A DNA stretch of 64,000 nt, taken from the NCBI RefSeq assembly GCF_016458235.1, contig NZ_JAEMHK010000003.1, positions 349,133-413,132 of the forward strand. Reading direction: 5' to 3'. This document shows, piece after piece, positions 53,971 through 62,280 of the stretch (within the stretch, counting starts at the first letter, position 1; each line of letters opens with the position of its first letter). A model generated the notes under the pieces. The model saw nothing but the letters and a program-made list of their open reading frames with translations, was not told where the DNA came from and made no database searches. The stretch comes from Geomonas propionica. Lineage in GTDB: Bacteria; Desulfobacterota; Desulfuromonadia; Geobacterales; Geobacteraceae. A program made the position numbers and the translations under genes.

Positions 53971-54043
53971 GTAGGGTCTTCGAGCGCGGCAGCGGATGTC
54001 AAAAAACGGACCTGAAAACGGAGGTCGGAAAGGAGGAACCATC

Positions 54044-55729
54044 ATGGACGTCGGACGGTACATCCTTCTGCTATGGGCCGCTGTCCTTGGTGTCTCCACA
54101 ACGGCAGCCGCCGGGGAATTCACCCCCGGCAAGTCATTCCTGGCGCCGGGGAGAGAGCCCGCACCCACGACCTACGCGCTGGACGCGAGCGCCTCGGGCG
54201 CGATCCGGACCATCAACAACATCGTCAACCTCACGGTGGTGTCGAGGGACGCCAACGACCTGAAGGCGGAGTACCGGGCCGGATTCATCCAGGGGAAGTT
54301 GCAGGGGACGATGATCGTCTCGGCCCGGGACAACTGCTGGGACAACGCCTACCTGATCAACCCTGACCACACGTTTCCGAAGCAGCACGGTCCCGCGCAG
54401 GCGGAGCTGGAAAAGGCTGGCGATCTGCTGAACGCCAACTACGCCGCCTTCTTGCAGTACCTCGAAGACCCGGCGACCGATGCGGATACGGCCCACCGGC
54501 TGAAGAGGCTTCTCTTCCGGATGCTCGGCATCTACCACGGCGCCACTTTCGAGGAGCCGGCCGGCCTCGACTTTTCCGGCAACTGGCTCCCCGACGGCAA
54601 CTACTTTCAGGCGTCGGAGCTTCTCATAGGCTATGAGACCGCCGCCCCTACCTTCATGGACGTCTACTTCGTGAACGCCTTCTGCGACCTGATGGACGTG
54701 ATCTCTTTCCTGGACCTCCCTCCGGGGGGAACGAGAACGGGCGCTTTCCCGGACCGGTGCTCCGCCTTCCTGAAACGCGCGGGGGGCGAGATAATCCTCA
54801 CCCACAACACCTGGTCGGGGTTTCTTTCCCAGTCGATGGCGCAGACCCTGGTCGTCAACAACGACATGATCACCTTCAACGCGGCGACCCCCGGCCTGAT
54901 CGGCTCGACCACCGATTTCGGCTATAACAACAAGGGGCTCATGTTCAACGAGACAACCCATCGGATGTCCCGCAGCCAGGTCAAGCCTCTGGGGCTCTGG
55001 ATCTTCTGGCGGGCGGCCCTTGCGGAGCAGTTTTCGGATTCCATCACCGCGTTCTTCGACGCCATCTCCCTCGACAACACCGGCAGCTACCTGAACGGTT
55101 ACATGCTGGCGGACGCCAACACCGGCGAGACCGGGCTGGTGGAGATGTCCTACCGCTGCTTCGTTTACTACCGCTCGACCGGCGGCCCCTACGCGGTCAC
55201 GAGCCGCTCGACGGACGGCGGCGTTTGCTCAACCGATTACGACGCGGAGATGGTCACCCCCGACTACCTGATGGGGATCAATTACCCGGCCTCGCTGCAG
55301 GTGCGGGAGGATCTCCAATCCACCGACAATCGCCCCGAGCGGCGGGTGCAGTTCAACAGATGGTTGCCCGGGGTGACGAATCTGCAGACGGCACGAAACG
55401 TCATCACCTATACCGATCCGAACAACCCCCTATCCGTCTTCGGGCGCTGGGACCTGGGGTATGGGGTGACCGACTATCCCAAGCAGATTCCGGACGGGGC
55501 GCTCGACGCCAAGGTGGGGTCGACGGAAATGGTGCGTTCTTTTATGGCGTTGGCAGGCGTCCTCGATGCTTCAGCCACGAGCAGCGGTTTCTGGATGCTC
55601 TACGGTACTCCCCATGTGCAGGGGAAGCCGTTCATCTGGAGCGAGTCGCCGTGGGCCTGGCAACCCTTGCGTGATGTGCCCGACAGACTGGACGGCAAGT
55701 TCACGCTGATGCCGCTTTATCTGAAGTGA
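54044..55729 (+). CDS. Phospholipase B-like Ntn-hydrolase, secreted
   Basis: AAAGGAGGAACCATC precedes the ATG at 54044, which opens a signal peptide (RYILLLWAAVLGVSTTAAAG); 561 residues. The middle LTHNTWSGFLSQSM, then TPGLIGSTTDFGYNNKGLMFNETTH resembles the phospholipase B-like (PLBD/lamina-ancestor) family, whose members are self-processing Ntn hydrolases that act on acyl amides or esters. The cysteine in ARDNCWDNAYL could be the nucleophile. Sequence similarity is only recognised by eye. With the phospholipase C-like gene it suggests lipid or acyl substrate processing. Confidence 0.62.
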   Translation: MDVGRYILLLWAAVLGVSTTAAAGEFTPGKSFLAPGREPAPTTYALDASASGAIRTINNIVNLTVVSRDANDLKAEYRAGFIQGKLQGTMIVSARDNCWDNAYLINPDHTFPKQHGPAQAELEKAGDLLNANYAAFLQYLEDPATDADTAHRLKRLLFRMLGIYHGATFEEPAGLDFSGNWLPDGNYFQASELLIGYETAAPTFMDVYFVNAFCDLMDVISFLDLPPGGTRTGAFPDRCSAFLKRAGGEIILTHNTWSGFLSQSMAQTLVVNNDMITFNAATPGLIGSTTDFGYNNKGLMFNETTHRMSRSQVKPLGLWIFWRAALAEQFSDSITAFFDAISLDNTGSYLNGYMLADANTGETGLVEMSYRCFVYYRSTGGPYAVTSRSTDGGVCSTDYDAEMVTPDYLMGINYPASLQVREDLQSTDNRPERRVQFNRWLPGVTNLQTARNVITYTDPNNPLSVFGRWDLGYGVTDYPKQIPDGALDAKVGSTEMVRSFMALAGVLDASATSSGFWMLYGTPHVQGKPFIWSESPWAWQPLRDVPDRLDGKFTLMPLYLK

Positions 55730-55808
55730 GGTGCCCGAGATGCTGTGCAGATGATCGAGAAAAGGGACAGGATGATTGGCCCGGCATGGGCCGGAAAAGG
55801 AGGCAGCT

Positions 55809-56666
55809 ATGAAAATCACCTTGACGCGCTGTTGCTCTTTCCTGGTTTTTCTGATGATGATCGCCAGCGGATTTTCCACAGCTTACGCGCAAGATGTACA
55901 GAAAAACGGAAGCGAAAAACAAAATACACCCGCTGCAACCGCTTCGGAAAAACGTCCCATCAAAACCATCGGCATCGTAGGAGGGGTCAGTTGGGCGTCA
56001 TCGATAGAATACTATCGCATCATGAACGAACAGGTCCGCGACCGGTTGGGTGGTGTGAGTTCCGCGCAGTTGCTGATGTACTCCATCGAGTTCGGCGAAT
56101 TTTCCAAGCAGGAAAAAATGGCCGATAAAGGGGACTGGACCTTGATGACGAAAACCATCGTCGATGCCGCCCAACGGCTGAAACGAGGCGGCGCGGATTT
56201 CATCGTCATCGCGTCCAACACGCTCAATTCGCTTGCGGGCACCGTCGAACAGCAAGTCGGGCTGCCCGTTCTCCATATTGCCGACGCCACGGGAAAAGCG
56301 GTCGCCAAAAAAGGGGTGCGTACCGTCGCCCTGCTTGGCACAACCTACACGATGGAACAACCCTTTTATCGAGACCGTCTCACGAAGTACGGGATCAAGG
56401 TCGTCATACCCAGCAAGAAAGAGCGGGATTACATCAATACCGTGATTTTCGACGAGCTGTGCGCCAATAAGGTGCAGCGGGAATCCAGGGAGGGATTCAA
56501 GAAAATCATCGATCGCCTCAGGAAAGAAGACGGTGCGGAAGGGGTCGTTTTAGGCTGCACGGAGATTCCGTTGCTTATCAAACAGGAGGATGTTTCCATT
56601 CCGGTTTTCGACACGACGCAAATACATTCTGAGGCCGCGGTTGAATATTCGCTGAATGGTGAATAG
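55809..56666 (+). CDS. Periplasmic aspartate/glutamate racemase-like protein
   Basis: The ATG at 55809 (AAAGGAGGC ahead) starts a signal peptide ending TAYAQ, unusual for this enzyme family; 285 residues. The racemase fold is clear: KTIGIVGGVSWASSIEYYR (about 51-69), ADFIVIASNTLNSLAG, TVALLGTTYTMEQPFYRDRL and GVVLGCTEIPLLIK. The second catalytic cysteine is present (GCTEI), but the first position is Ser (ASNT) and the usual His two residues on is Asn. One-cysteine members with altered specificity are known in this family. It may act on cell-wall or extracellular D-amino acids. Confidence 0.82.
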   Translation: MKITLTRCCSFLVFLMMIASGFSTAYAQDVQKNGSEKQNTPAATASEKRPIKTIGIVGGVSWASSIEYYRIMNEQVRDRLGGVSSAQLLMYSIEFGEFSKQEKMADKGDWTLMTKTIVDAAQRLKRGGADFIVIASNTLNSLAGTVEQQVGLPVLHIADATGKAVAKKGVRTVALLGTTYTMEQPFYRDRLTKYGIKVVIPSKKERDYINTVIFDELCANKVQRESREGFKKIIDRLRKEDGAEGVVLGCTEIPLLIKQEDVSIPVFDTTQIHSEAAVEYSLNGE

Positions 56667-56769
56667 CAGATCGTCAGATGCCGCAGGAAAAACGCCGTGA
56701 AATCCGGCAGAGCGCCGGAAAAAAAGGAGAGGCAAGCACATTCAGTGACCAAAGGAAGGAGGAACGGGT

Positions 56770-58215
56770 ATGAAGATAAAAATATTCTTATCCTTGATGG
56801 TGGCAGCTTTGTTGCTGCCGGCGCCTTGTGCGTTCTCGAAAGAGGCACCGGGGCGGGCCCTGGTTACCTTCCAAGAAACGCTCAAGCAAAATGGCTTTGC
56901 GGTGACCCCCGGCGTTGCGACGGTCTATAACCCGCTGGGGGAATTCTGCGCCGACAACCTCCCGGACGCCGTGTTGTCGAACTCGGGTCTCTACCTCATC
57001 CCAAGTGTCCCGAAAGAGGCCGTGAAACCGGGAGAGGTGCCGGTGCTGACACAAAAATTCAAAGTCCGGCATGACGAAGCGGTCGTGCTGATAGGCCAGA
57101 CGCCGCCACCGGCAAAATACTTCGCCTTCTACGCACATATCTACAGCAGGTTCTACCCGGACAAGGAAGGAAGTCTGAAAAAAACGGACATCTTCGGCAC
57201 CGTGGGAGACGCCGTCAATAACGCCACCATCAAGACCGCCGGACCTACCCCTTTTAACACTTCCTTTGTGCTGATTTTGACCCCGGACCAGGGGACGGAT
57301 GCCGCCATTCGTGCGGCGCTCAGGCGCGCCGGCTACCCGGAGGCGATCTTCAATACCATGGTGCTCCCCGCGTCGATGCTGAACCTCGGACACGGCGACA
57401 CCGCCGATGACTTCCAGATCACCTTGCGCACGGCGAAGTTTGAAGATCCGGTGGCCGGCACGCGTTACATCGAGGGCTCGCCGGAGAAGCTCCATCTCTT
57501 CCGGGTGACGCCAGGCGCGCAGGCAAGCGCCAAACCCTTCCCGATGCCCCCTTTGCGTGTCCGCGGAACGGGAGAAAGCGAGATGCGCCTGATGAACAAG
57601 CTGGCGGAGCTCCGCGCAGGCATCATCGCTGCCAATCCCGGCATGTATGCTACCGACTTTCTCACCGCGGTAGCCTGTTACGAGGACTATGACAACCTGC
57701 AACGCAAAACATGGGCAGATGGTGGCACCCGGGATGGATTTGTTCTCGATGCTGGTTGGATGATGCCGCAATCCAATCTCAATGACATTATCACCTTGGC
57801 CGACGACGAGTATCTCGTGATTTATGGCGCCAATCACGTCACCACCCGGAAAACGACGTACATGAACGTCAATTTTTACGCGACCGGATACTTGGAAGAG
57901 GACGGCCCGCATCCGAAATGGAATGCGTTTTTAGGCGGATTTTTCGACGACGATCTTCCGGTAGGCTCGGCCAGCGGCTACCTCCGCGCCGGGGACCCCG
58001 ATGCCGACCTGATGTACGTGTACAAGGCGTCGCGCAACTGCGGCAACGAAGCCGGCTGCGTGCCGTTGTCCGCCCCCTGCGAGCGCGTGAAACTCGATGA
58101 CAACACGATCCTGGGGGTGTACTTCCGCATGTACCTTGAACCTGCGACCAAGGTGGGAGCCGCCACGCAGGAGATGCTTTACGACCGCATCATCAAGTTT
58201 TCGCCGCGTCCCTAA
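56770..58215 (+). CDS. Secreted paralogue 4
   Basis: This 481-residue protein has a signal peptide (IFLSLMVAALLLPAPCAFS) and AAGGAGGAACGGG ahead of its ATG. Family blocks are all present: FKVRHDEAVVLIGQTPPPAKYFAF, TVGDAVNNATIKTAG, LTPDQGTDAAIRAALRRAGYP, LRVRGTGESEMRLM, YLVIYGANHVTTRKTTYMN and YLEPATKVGAATQEMLYDRI with the ending IKFS. It is closest to paralogue 1. The strict spacing of the TPPP, GD-N and RGTG blocks suggests a functional fold rather than relics. Confidence 0.8.
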   Translation: MKIKIFLSLMVAALLLPAPCAFSKEAPGRALVTFQETLKQNGFAVTPGVATVYNPLGEFCADNLPDAVLSNSGLYLIPSVPKEAVKPGEVPVLTQKFKVRHDEAVVLIGQTPPPAKYFAFYAHIYSRFYPDKEGSLKKTDIFGTVGDAVNNATIKTAGPTPFNTSFVLILTPDQGTDAAIRAALRRAGYPEAIFNTMVLPASMLNLGHGDTADDFQITLRTAKFEDPVAGTRYIEGSPEKLHLFRVTPGAQASAKPFPMPPLRVRGTGESEMRLMNKLAELRAGIIAANPGMYATDFLTAVACYEDYDNLQRKTWADGGTRDGFVLDAGWMMPQSNLNDIITLADDEYLVIYGANHVTTRKTTYMNVNFYATGYLEEDGPHPKWNAFLGGFFDDDLPVGSASGYLRAGDPDADLMYVYKASRNCGNEAGCVPLSAPCERVKLDDNTILGVYFRMYLEPATKVGAATQEMLYDRIIKFSPRP

Positions 58216-58284
58216 GGCGACTGCGCAGGCACAACGGACTGGGGCCAGGCCGGTTTCGACTTCCGGCCGGCAAGGGAGGAAACG

Positions 58285-59604
58285 ATGAAAGTATCTACCT
58301 GGATCGGTACGTTCGGCTGCCTCATCGCGCTCGCGTTCCTGATGAATCCCGGTGACGCACGCGCCGTGGAGTTCAACGCTCGAGGCTGTGGGTGGCCGCT
58401 GGTATTCTCGCCCGAAGGCTCCGGTAACGTGCAGGGCCCCGACGGTGCGGCCCGTTACTGGATCATGCCCTTCGACACGCGGTACGAAAAGATGACCATC
58501 AAGGGCACCTATCCCAAAATCCGGTATTTTGCCATCACCGCTTACGAGACTCTCGGTTACGACGCGGAACACAACACCAACCAGGGATTCCATCTCGTAG
58601 AGCATAATCTGTACGATGCCCAGATCACCCCGGATCCGGGCAGCAGCAACCCGTTCGTCCCGCCGGGCGGCCGCAGCGGCACCTATACTGTCGTGATCTC
58701 GCGCTCCGACACTAGCCCGGGGAATACCATCAAGGTTTCCTCGGACCTTGTTTGGGTGGTCCTGCGCATGTACGTACCGAACGCCGATCCGTCCTTAACC
58801 GGCAAAGCCCTGATGGGCGGGGTGCCGCTCCCCACCATAACGCTGACGGACGTGACCGGGGCCGGCAGGCAGTTGGACACCTGCCCGACGGTCAACAAGT
58901 GGGGCGAGATCAGTGCCTTGGCCCAACTGCTCTTCCCGCTGAACTTCGACCCGAAGGTCGAAGAAGGCACGCCGTCCGGCGATCGGCTCTGGTTCGCTTC
59001 ACCGGCAAACCCGCCGTCGATCCTGTGGCCCAATCCGGACGGCAAATACATGATGATGTGGCCGGGTGACGAATACCAGCCGGGGCGGATCATCGTCATA
59101 CACGGCAAGGCGCCTGGGGTGCCCGACACGTTCAATGGCGCGCCGATCTGGGAGCCTTCGCGGGGCTTCCGGAGCGTCGACATGCGCTACTGGGCCCTTT
59201 GTGAGCAGGACTTCGCCGTGCCGCTTTCGCTCGTTGGTTGCGCAACCGATCTGACGACACGTCTCGAAGGGGGCTATTATACGATCGTCATATCGGACGA
59301 TCGGCAGCGCCCGGATTGGTTAAGCCCCAACATCAACTGGCTGCCGTATGGTGACGAGCGGTATCCCAAGTTCGTGGTTTTGCGCAACACGCTGGTATCG
59401 GCAGATTTTCACTATGCGGTCAAGGAGGCATGGGCCCGCTGCGCGTTCGATTTGGATTTCAAGAGCCTTCCCGAGCGAAGCGTTCTGGATGAAAAGGGGC
59501 CATGCTCCCAGGACGCGATGGGCGAGTACTATCCGGTCGCCGTCTGGTGCGATAAAGCGACCTTCATGCACGGCGGCTGGCATGCCTGCATGAAAGAGCG
59601 ATAA
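58285..59604 (+). CDS. Secreted protein of unknown family
   Basis: This 439-residue protein has a signal peptide ending near NPGDARA and AAGGGAGGAAACG ahead of its ATG. The mature part starts with PDGAARYWIMPFDTRYEKMTI, followed by beta-rich sequence with conserved-looking Trp and Pro residues and several Cys. The opening recalls DUF1254/DUF1214-type extracellular proteins, but not clearly enough to assign. It follows paralogue 4 in the same run, and its C-terminus has a Cys-x-Lys-His-Trp cluster (WCDKATFMHGGWHACMKE). Confidence 0.68.
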   Translation: MKVSTWIGTFGCLIALAFLMNPGDARAVEFNARGCGWPLVFSPEGSGNVQGPDGAARYWIMPFDTRYEKMTIKGTYPKIRYFAITAYETLGYDAEHNTNQGFHLVEHNLYDAQITPDPGSSNPFVPPGGRSGTYTVVISRSDTSPGNTIKVSSDLVWVVLRMYVPNADPSLTGKALMGGVPLPTITLTDVTGAGRQLDTCPTVNKWGEISALAQLLFPLNFDPKVEEGTPSGDRLWFASPANPPSILWPNPDGKYMMMWPGDEYQPGRIIVIHGKAPGVPDTFNGAPIWEPSRGFRSVDMRYWALCEQDFAVPLSLVGCATDLTTRLEGGYYTIVISDDRQRPDWLSPNINWLPYGDERYPKFVVLRNTLVSADFHYAVKEAWARCAFDLDFKSLPERSVLDEKGPCSQDAMGEYYPVAVWCDKATFMHGGWHACMKER

Positions 59605-59630
59605 CGGCGCATCTCGCAGGAGGTGGAACA

Positions 59631-60356
59631 ATGAAAAGGATTGGAAGTGTAGTGCTCAAATCGCTCGCGTTCCTGGCGATGGCCGGTTTCATCTGCGCCA
59701 ACGCCTACGCTCAGAACGTACCGCAACGCAACGAGCCCCAGGCATTTGTCGTGTGTACCGGATGGCACGCCCTCTGTACTGCATCCCCCGACTGCAAAAT
59801 GAACGGCGACAAGGCTTATTGCGACTGCATGAGGGTGAACGAACCTCATATCGTCGAAACATCGAATATCCAGGATGCCGCGGTGAAACACCTGACACTC
59901 GCCCAGTGCACCACGAGGCACCGTTGCGATACGGACGAGGCCCCTGTCTGCAAGGCCATCAGGGACGGACTGTACGAGGTGGACAACGTCAGGTATGACT
60001 GGGTCTCTACTTTTTCCTATCGCGGGTGGTGCGATATTTTGAAGGTGAAGCCGGTCGCTTGCGATCAAAGCGCACCCGGCTACAGCGGGGATTTGAATTG
60101 GGCCGTCTGCGACGGCGCGCCGTGCACGGAAATCCAGGGCCCGTCCGACCCGGAGAGGCCGCTAAGCTGTCGGTGCCAGGTGAAGGATACGGCGTTTCTG
60201 GGAACCACTGGCAGTTGTACCGGTAACAATGGAGGGATCATGTCAAGCTCTCCGGTCGGGACATGGGATTTCGAAAACAACCAGTACCGGATACCTCTGC
60301 CGGGCTATCAGTACGTGCAGGGGGCATGTGCGCCATTGAAATCCGATGCCTTTTAA
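59631..60356 (+). CDS. Cysteine-rich secreted protein
   Basis: This 241-residue protein has a signal peptide (VLKSLAFLAMAGFICANAYA) and CAGGAGGTGG ahead of its ATG. More than a dozen cysteines lie in the mature part in patterns such as CTGWHALC, CKMNGDKAYCDC, CTTRHRC and CRCQ, indicating a disulfide-stabilised extracellular protein. The family is unknown. It is the last large gene of the run. Confidence 0.68.
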   Translation: MKRIGSVVLKSLAFLAMAGFICANAYAQNVPQRNEPQAFVVCTGWHALCTASPDCKMNGDKAYCDCMRVNEPHIVETSNIQDAAVKHLTLAQCTTRHRCDTDEAPVCKAIRDGLYEVDNVRYDWVSTFSYRGWCDILKVKPVACDQSAPGYSGDLNWAVCDGAPCTEIQGPSDPERPLSCRCQVKDTAFLGTTGSCTGNNGGIMSSSPVGTWDFENNQYRIPLPGYQYVQGACAPLKSDAF

Positions 60357-60393
60357 GGGACCGAAACCAGGAACTGGAGAACAATGAAACGTG

Positions 60394-60507
60394 ATGTTCG
60401 ACACGATCCATGTCTGCGGCCGTTGTCAGGACGCTACGATCGCGTTCGTGGAACAGAGCCTGAAAGATCACTGGATAACGTATCAGCTGCATCCTAGAAA
60501 CAAGTAG
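60394..60507 (+). CDS. Possible 37-residue CxxC mini-protein
   Basis: An ATG at 60394 opens MFDTIHVCGRCQDATIAFVE, then QSLKDHWITYQLHPRNK. It has a CxxC pair and looks like the end of a thiol or metal protein, but is short. The nearest binding site (CTGGAGAAC) is 13 bases or more ahead. It may be a real small gene or a remnant. Confidence 0.3.
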   Translation: MFDTIHVCGRCQDATIAFVEQSLKDHWITYQLHPRNK

Positions 60508-60530
60508 CCCCAACCGTTCCCGCGTTTTAG

Positions 60531-60557
60531 CCTAAGTGTCTCACCGAGACACTTAGG
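60531..60557. terminator. Hairpin between the secreted operon and the MocR gene
   Basis: CCTAAGTGTCTC at 60531-60542 pairs perfectly with GAGACACTTAGG at 60546-60557 around ACC. The 12-base stem can stop transcripts from both convergent sides, although no long T-run follows. Confidence 0.65.
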
Positions 60558-60669
60558 CGGCCGCAGCCCAACCAGCAGCTTGATGTCTGAGAATCGGGCC
60601 CGGCCGTTACCCCAGATTCCCTCAGATCCTCTCCGTGGCTAATGGTTTGACTGCCTTGCCACCCGCCGC

Positions 60670-62058
60670 TCAGCAGATTTCAGCGAGCAAGGCAATGCCC
60701 TGCTCGATCTCGCTGCCGGTCATTCCGCCGAAGCCGAGCATCAGGGTCACGCTCTCGGATTGGCCGGTAGTGTGGAAGTCGGAAAACGGGATCAAACGGA
60801 TGCCTTTTTGCCGGGCTCTTTCTATAATCTCCGCTTCGCTGCAGGATGCTTCGGGCAACGTGATGACGACATGGAGCCCGGCACCTTGGCCGATGACGAC
60901 GGCCCGGCTGCCAAAGCTGGTTGCCACCGACCGCAGCAGCGTGTCGTGCTTCTTTTTGTAGACGGTGCGCATGCGCCGGATGTGCCGCTCCCAGTGCCCC
61001 TGCTCCATGAACGCTGCCATGGCTCTTTGTTCGATCAGTGAGACGGAGGAGTTATAGCCTCTGTAGAGTTGGCGGTATCTTGCCAGTAAGGAGTAGGGGA
61101 GTACCAGGTAGCTCAAACGGAGTGCCGGGGAGAAGATCTTGGAGAAGGTCCCCGAATAGATGATGTTGCCGGTCGGGCGCAGCCCCTGCAAGGAGGGGAT
61201 GGGGTTCCCCTGGTAACGCAGCTCGCTGTCGTAGTCGTCTTCGATGATGTACCTGCCGCCGGAATCCGCCCATTCTATCAATGCCAACCGGTTGGCCACC
61301 GGCATCACGTAACCCAGGGGCAACTGATGCGAAGGTGTGACGTAGGCGATGGTGGCGCTGCCGGCCCTGAGCCGGTCCAGGTCGATCCCGGCCTGCCCGA
61401 CGGGGACGGGGCCGACCGCGTAGGCGTGGTTCTGGAAGACGGCGCGGGGCAGGTGGTAGCCGGGATCCTCGACCGCTATCAGTGCATGATCCTCCTGCAG
61501 CAGGTGCGCGACGATCTCGAGGCTCTGGTGCAGCCCTGCACTGACAATGATCTGATCCGGGCCGCAGATGACGCCGCGTGATTTTTCCAGATAGCCCTGG
61601 ATCAATCGGCGTAAATGCCAGTCTCCCTGGAGGTCGCCATAGTGGCTGAGCTCATGGCTGTCGCGGCGAACACCTTCTATCAAGCATTTGCGCCAGAGTT
61701 CGCGGGGGAAACTTTCCGGATCGAGGCGGGCGGGATGAAAATCATAGATAAACCGGGATGCCGCGGGCGGATACTCGTTCTTGCATGGTCTTCCGGCTAG
61801 GGCGTGCGGAGCCACTTCCTGGTCGAGTGCCGACACGAAATAGCCGCTACGCGGCCTGCTGTAGATGTACCCTTCGGCGAAAAGCTCCTGGTAGGCACCA
61901 TCGACCGTGTTACAACTGGCAGAAAGCTCGGTGGCCATCTGTCTCACCGAAGGGAGCCTTGTTTCGGCAGGGAGTTTTCCCGACAGGATCTGCTCTCTGA
62001 TCTGATGGTAAAGTTGCTTGTACAACGGTACCGGATCACTACTATTCAGGATGAACAT
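60670..62058 (-). CDS. MocR-type (GntR-aminotransferase) transcription regulator
   Basis: I choose the ATG at 62058, with GGGGG upstream, because SSDPVPLYKQLYHQIREQIL begins the GntR domain; 462 residues. The wing helix region RLPSVRQMATELSASCNTVDGAYQELFAEG is a GntR winged helix. The rest is a fold-type I aminotransferase with the PLP lysine in YSGTFSKIFSPALRLSYLVLP and VEDPGYHLPRAVF earlier. MocR regulators respond to pyridoxal phosphate or amino-acid derivatives. It is convergent with the secreted operon and divergent from the cytochrome gene. Confidence 0.9.
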   Translation of the reverse strand: MFILNSSDPVPLYKQLYHQIREQILSGKLPAETRLPSVRQMATELSASCNTVDGAYQELFAEGYIYSRPRSGYFVSALDQEVAPHALAGRPCKNEYPPAASRFIYDFHPARLDPESFPRELWRKCLIEGVRRDSHELSHYGDLQGDWHLRRLIQGYLEKSRGVICGPDQIIVSAGLHQSLEIVAHLLQEDHALIAVEDPGYHLPRAVFQNHAYAVGPVPVGQAGIDLDRLRAGSATIAYVTPSHQLPLGYVMPVANRLALIEWADSGGRYIIEDDYDSELRYQGNPIPSLQGLRPTGNIIYSGTFSKIFSPALRLSYLVLPYSLLARYRQLYRGYNSSVSLIEQRAMAAFMEQGHWERHIRRMRTVYKKKHDTLLRSVATSFGSRAVVIGQGAGLHVVITLPEASCSEAEIIERARQKGIRLIPFSDFHTTGQSESVTLMLGFGGMTGSEIEQGIALLAEIC

Positions 62059-62280
62059 GCTGCCCCCGTCGTCTCCAACTTTGGCTGCTCTTGATGGACC
62101 TGCCTGCCAAGCCATGCACCAGCCGTCTCTGCATAGTCGCATACTATCCGATCTGCTACCATAAAAAAAACAAAAACTGTGACTGTGAGTGGCTGCAGAT
62201 ACATCATATGATCGCCTCACTGATGTCAGGCCGGCAAAAGCGCTGCCGGGAAAAACAGAAAAAGCATCGAGAGGTAATCA

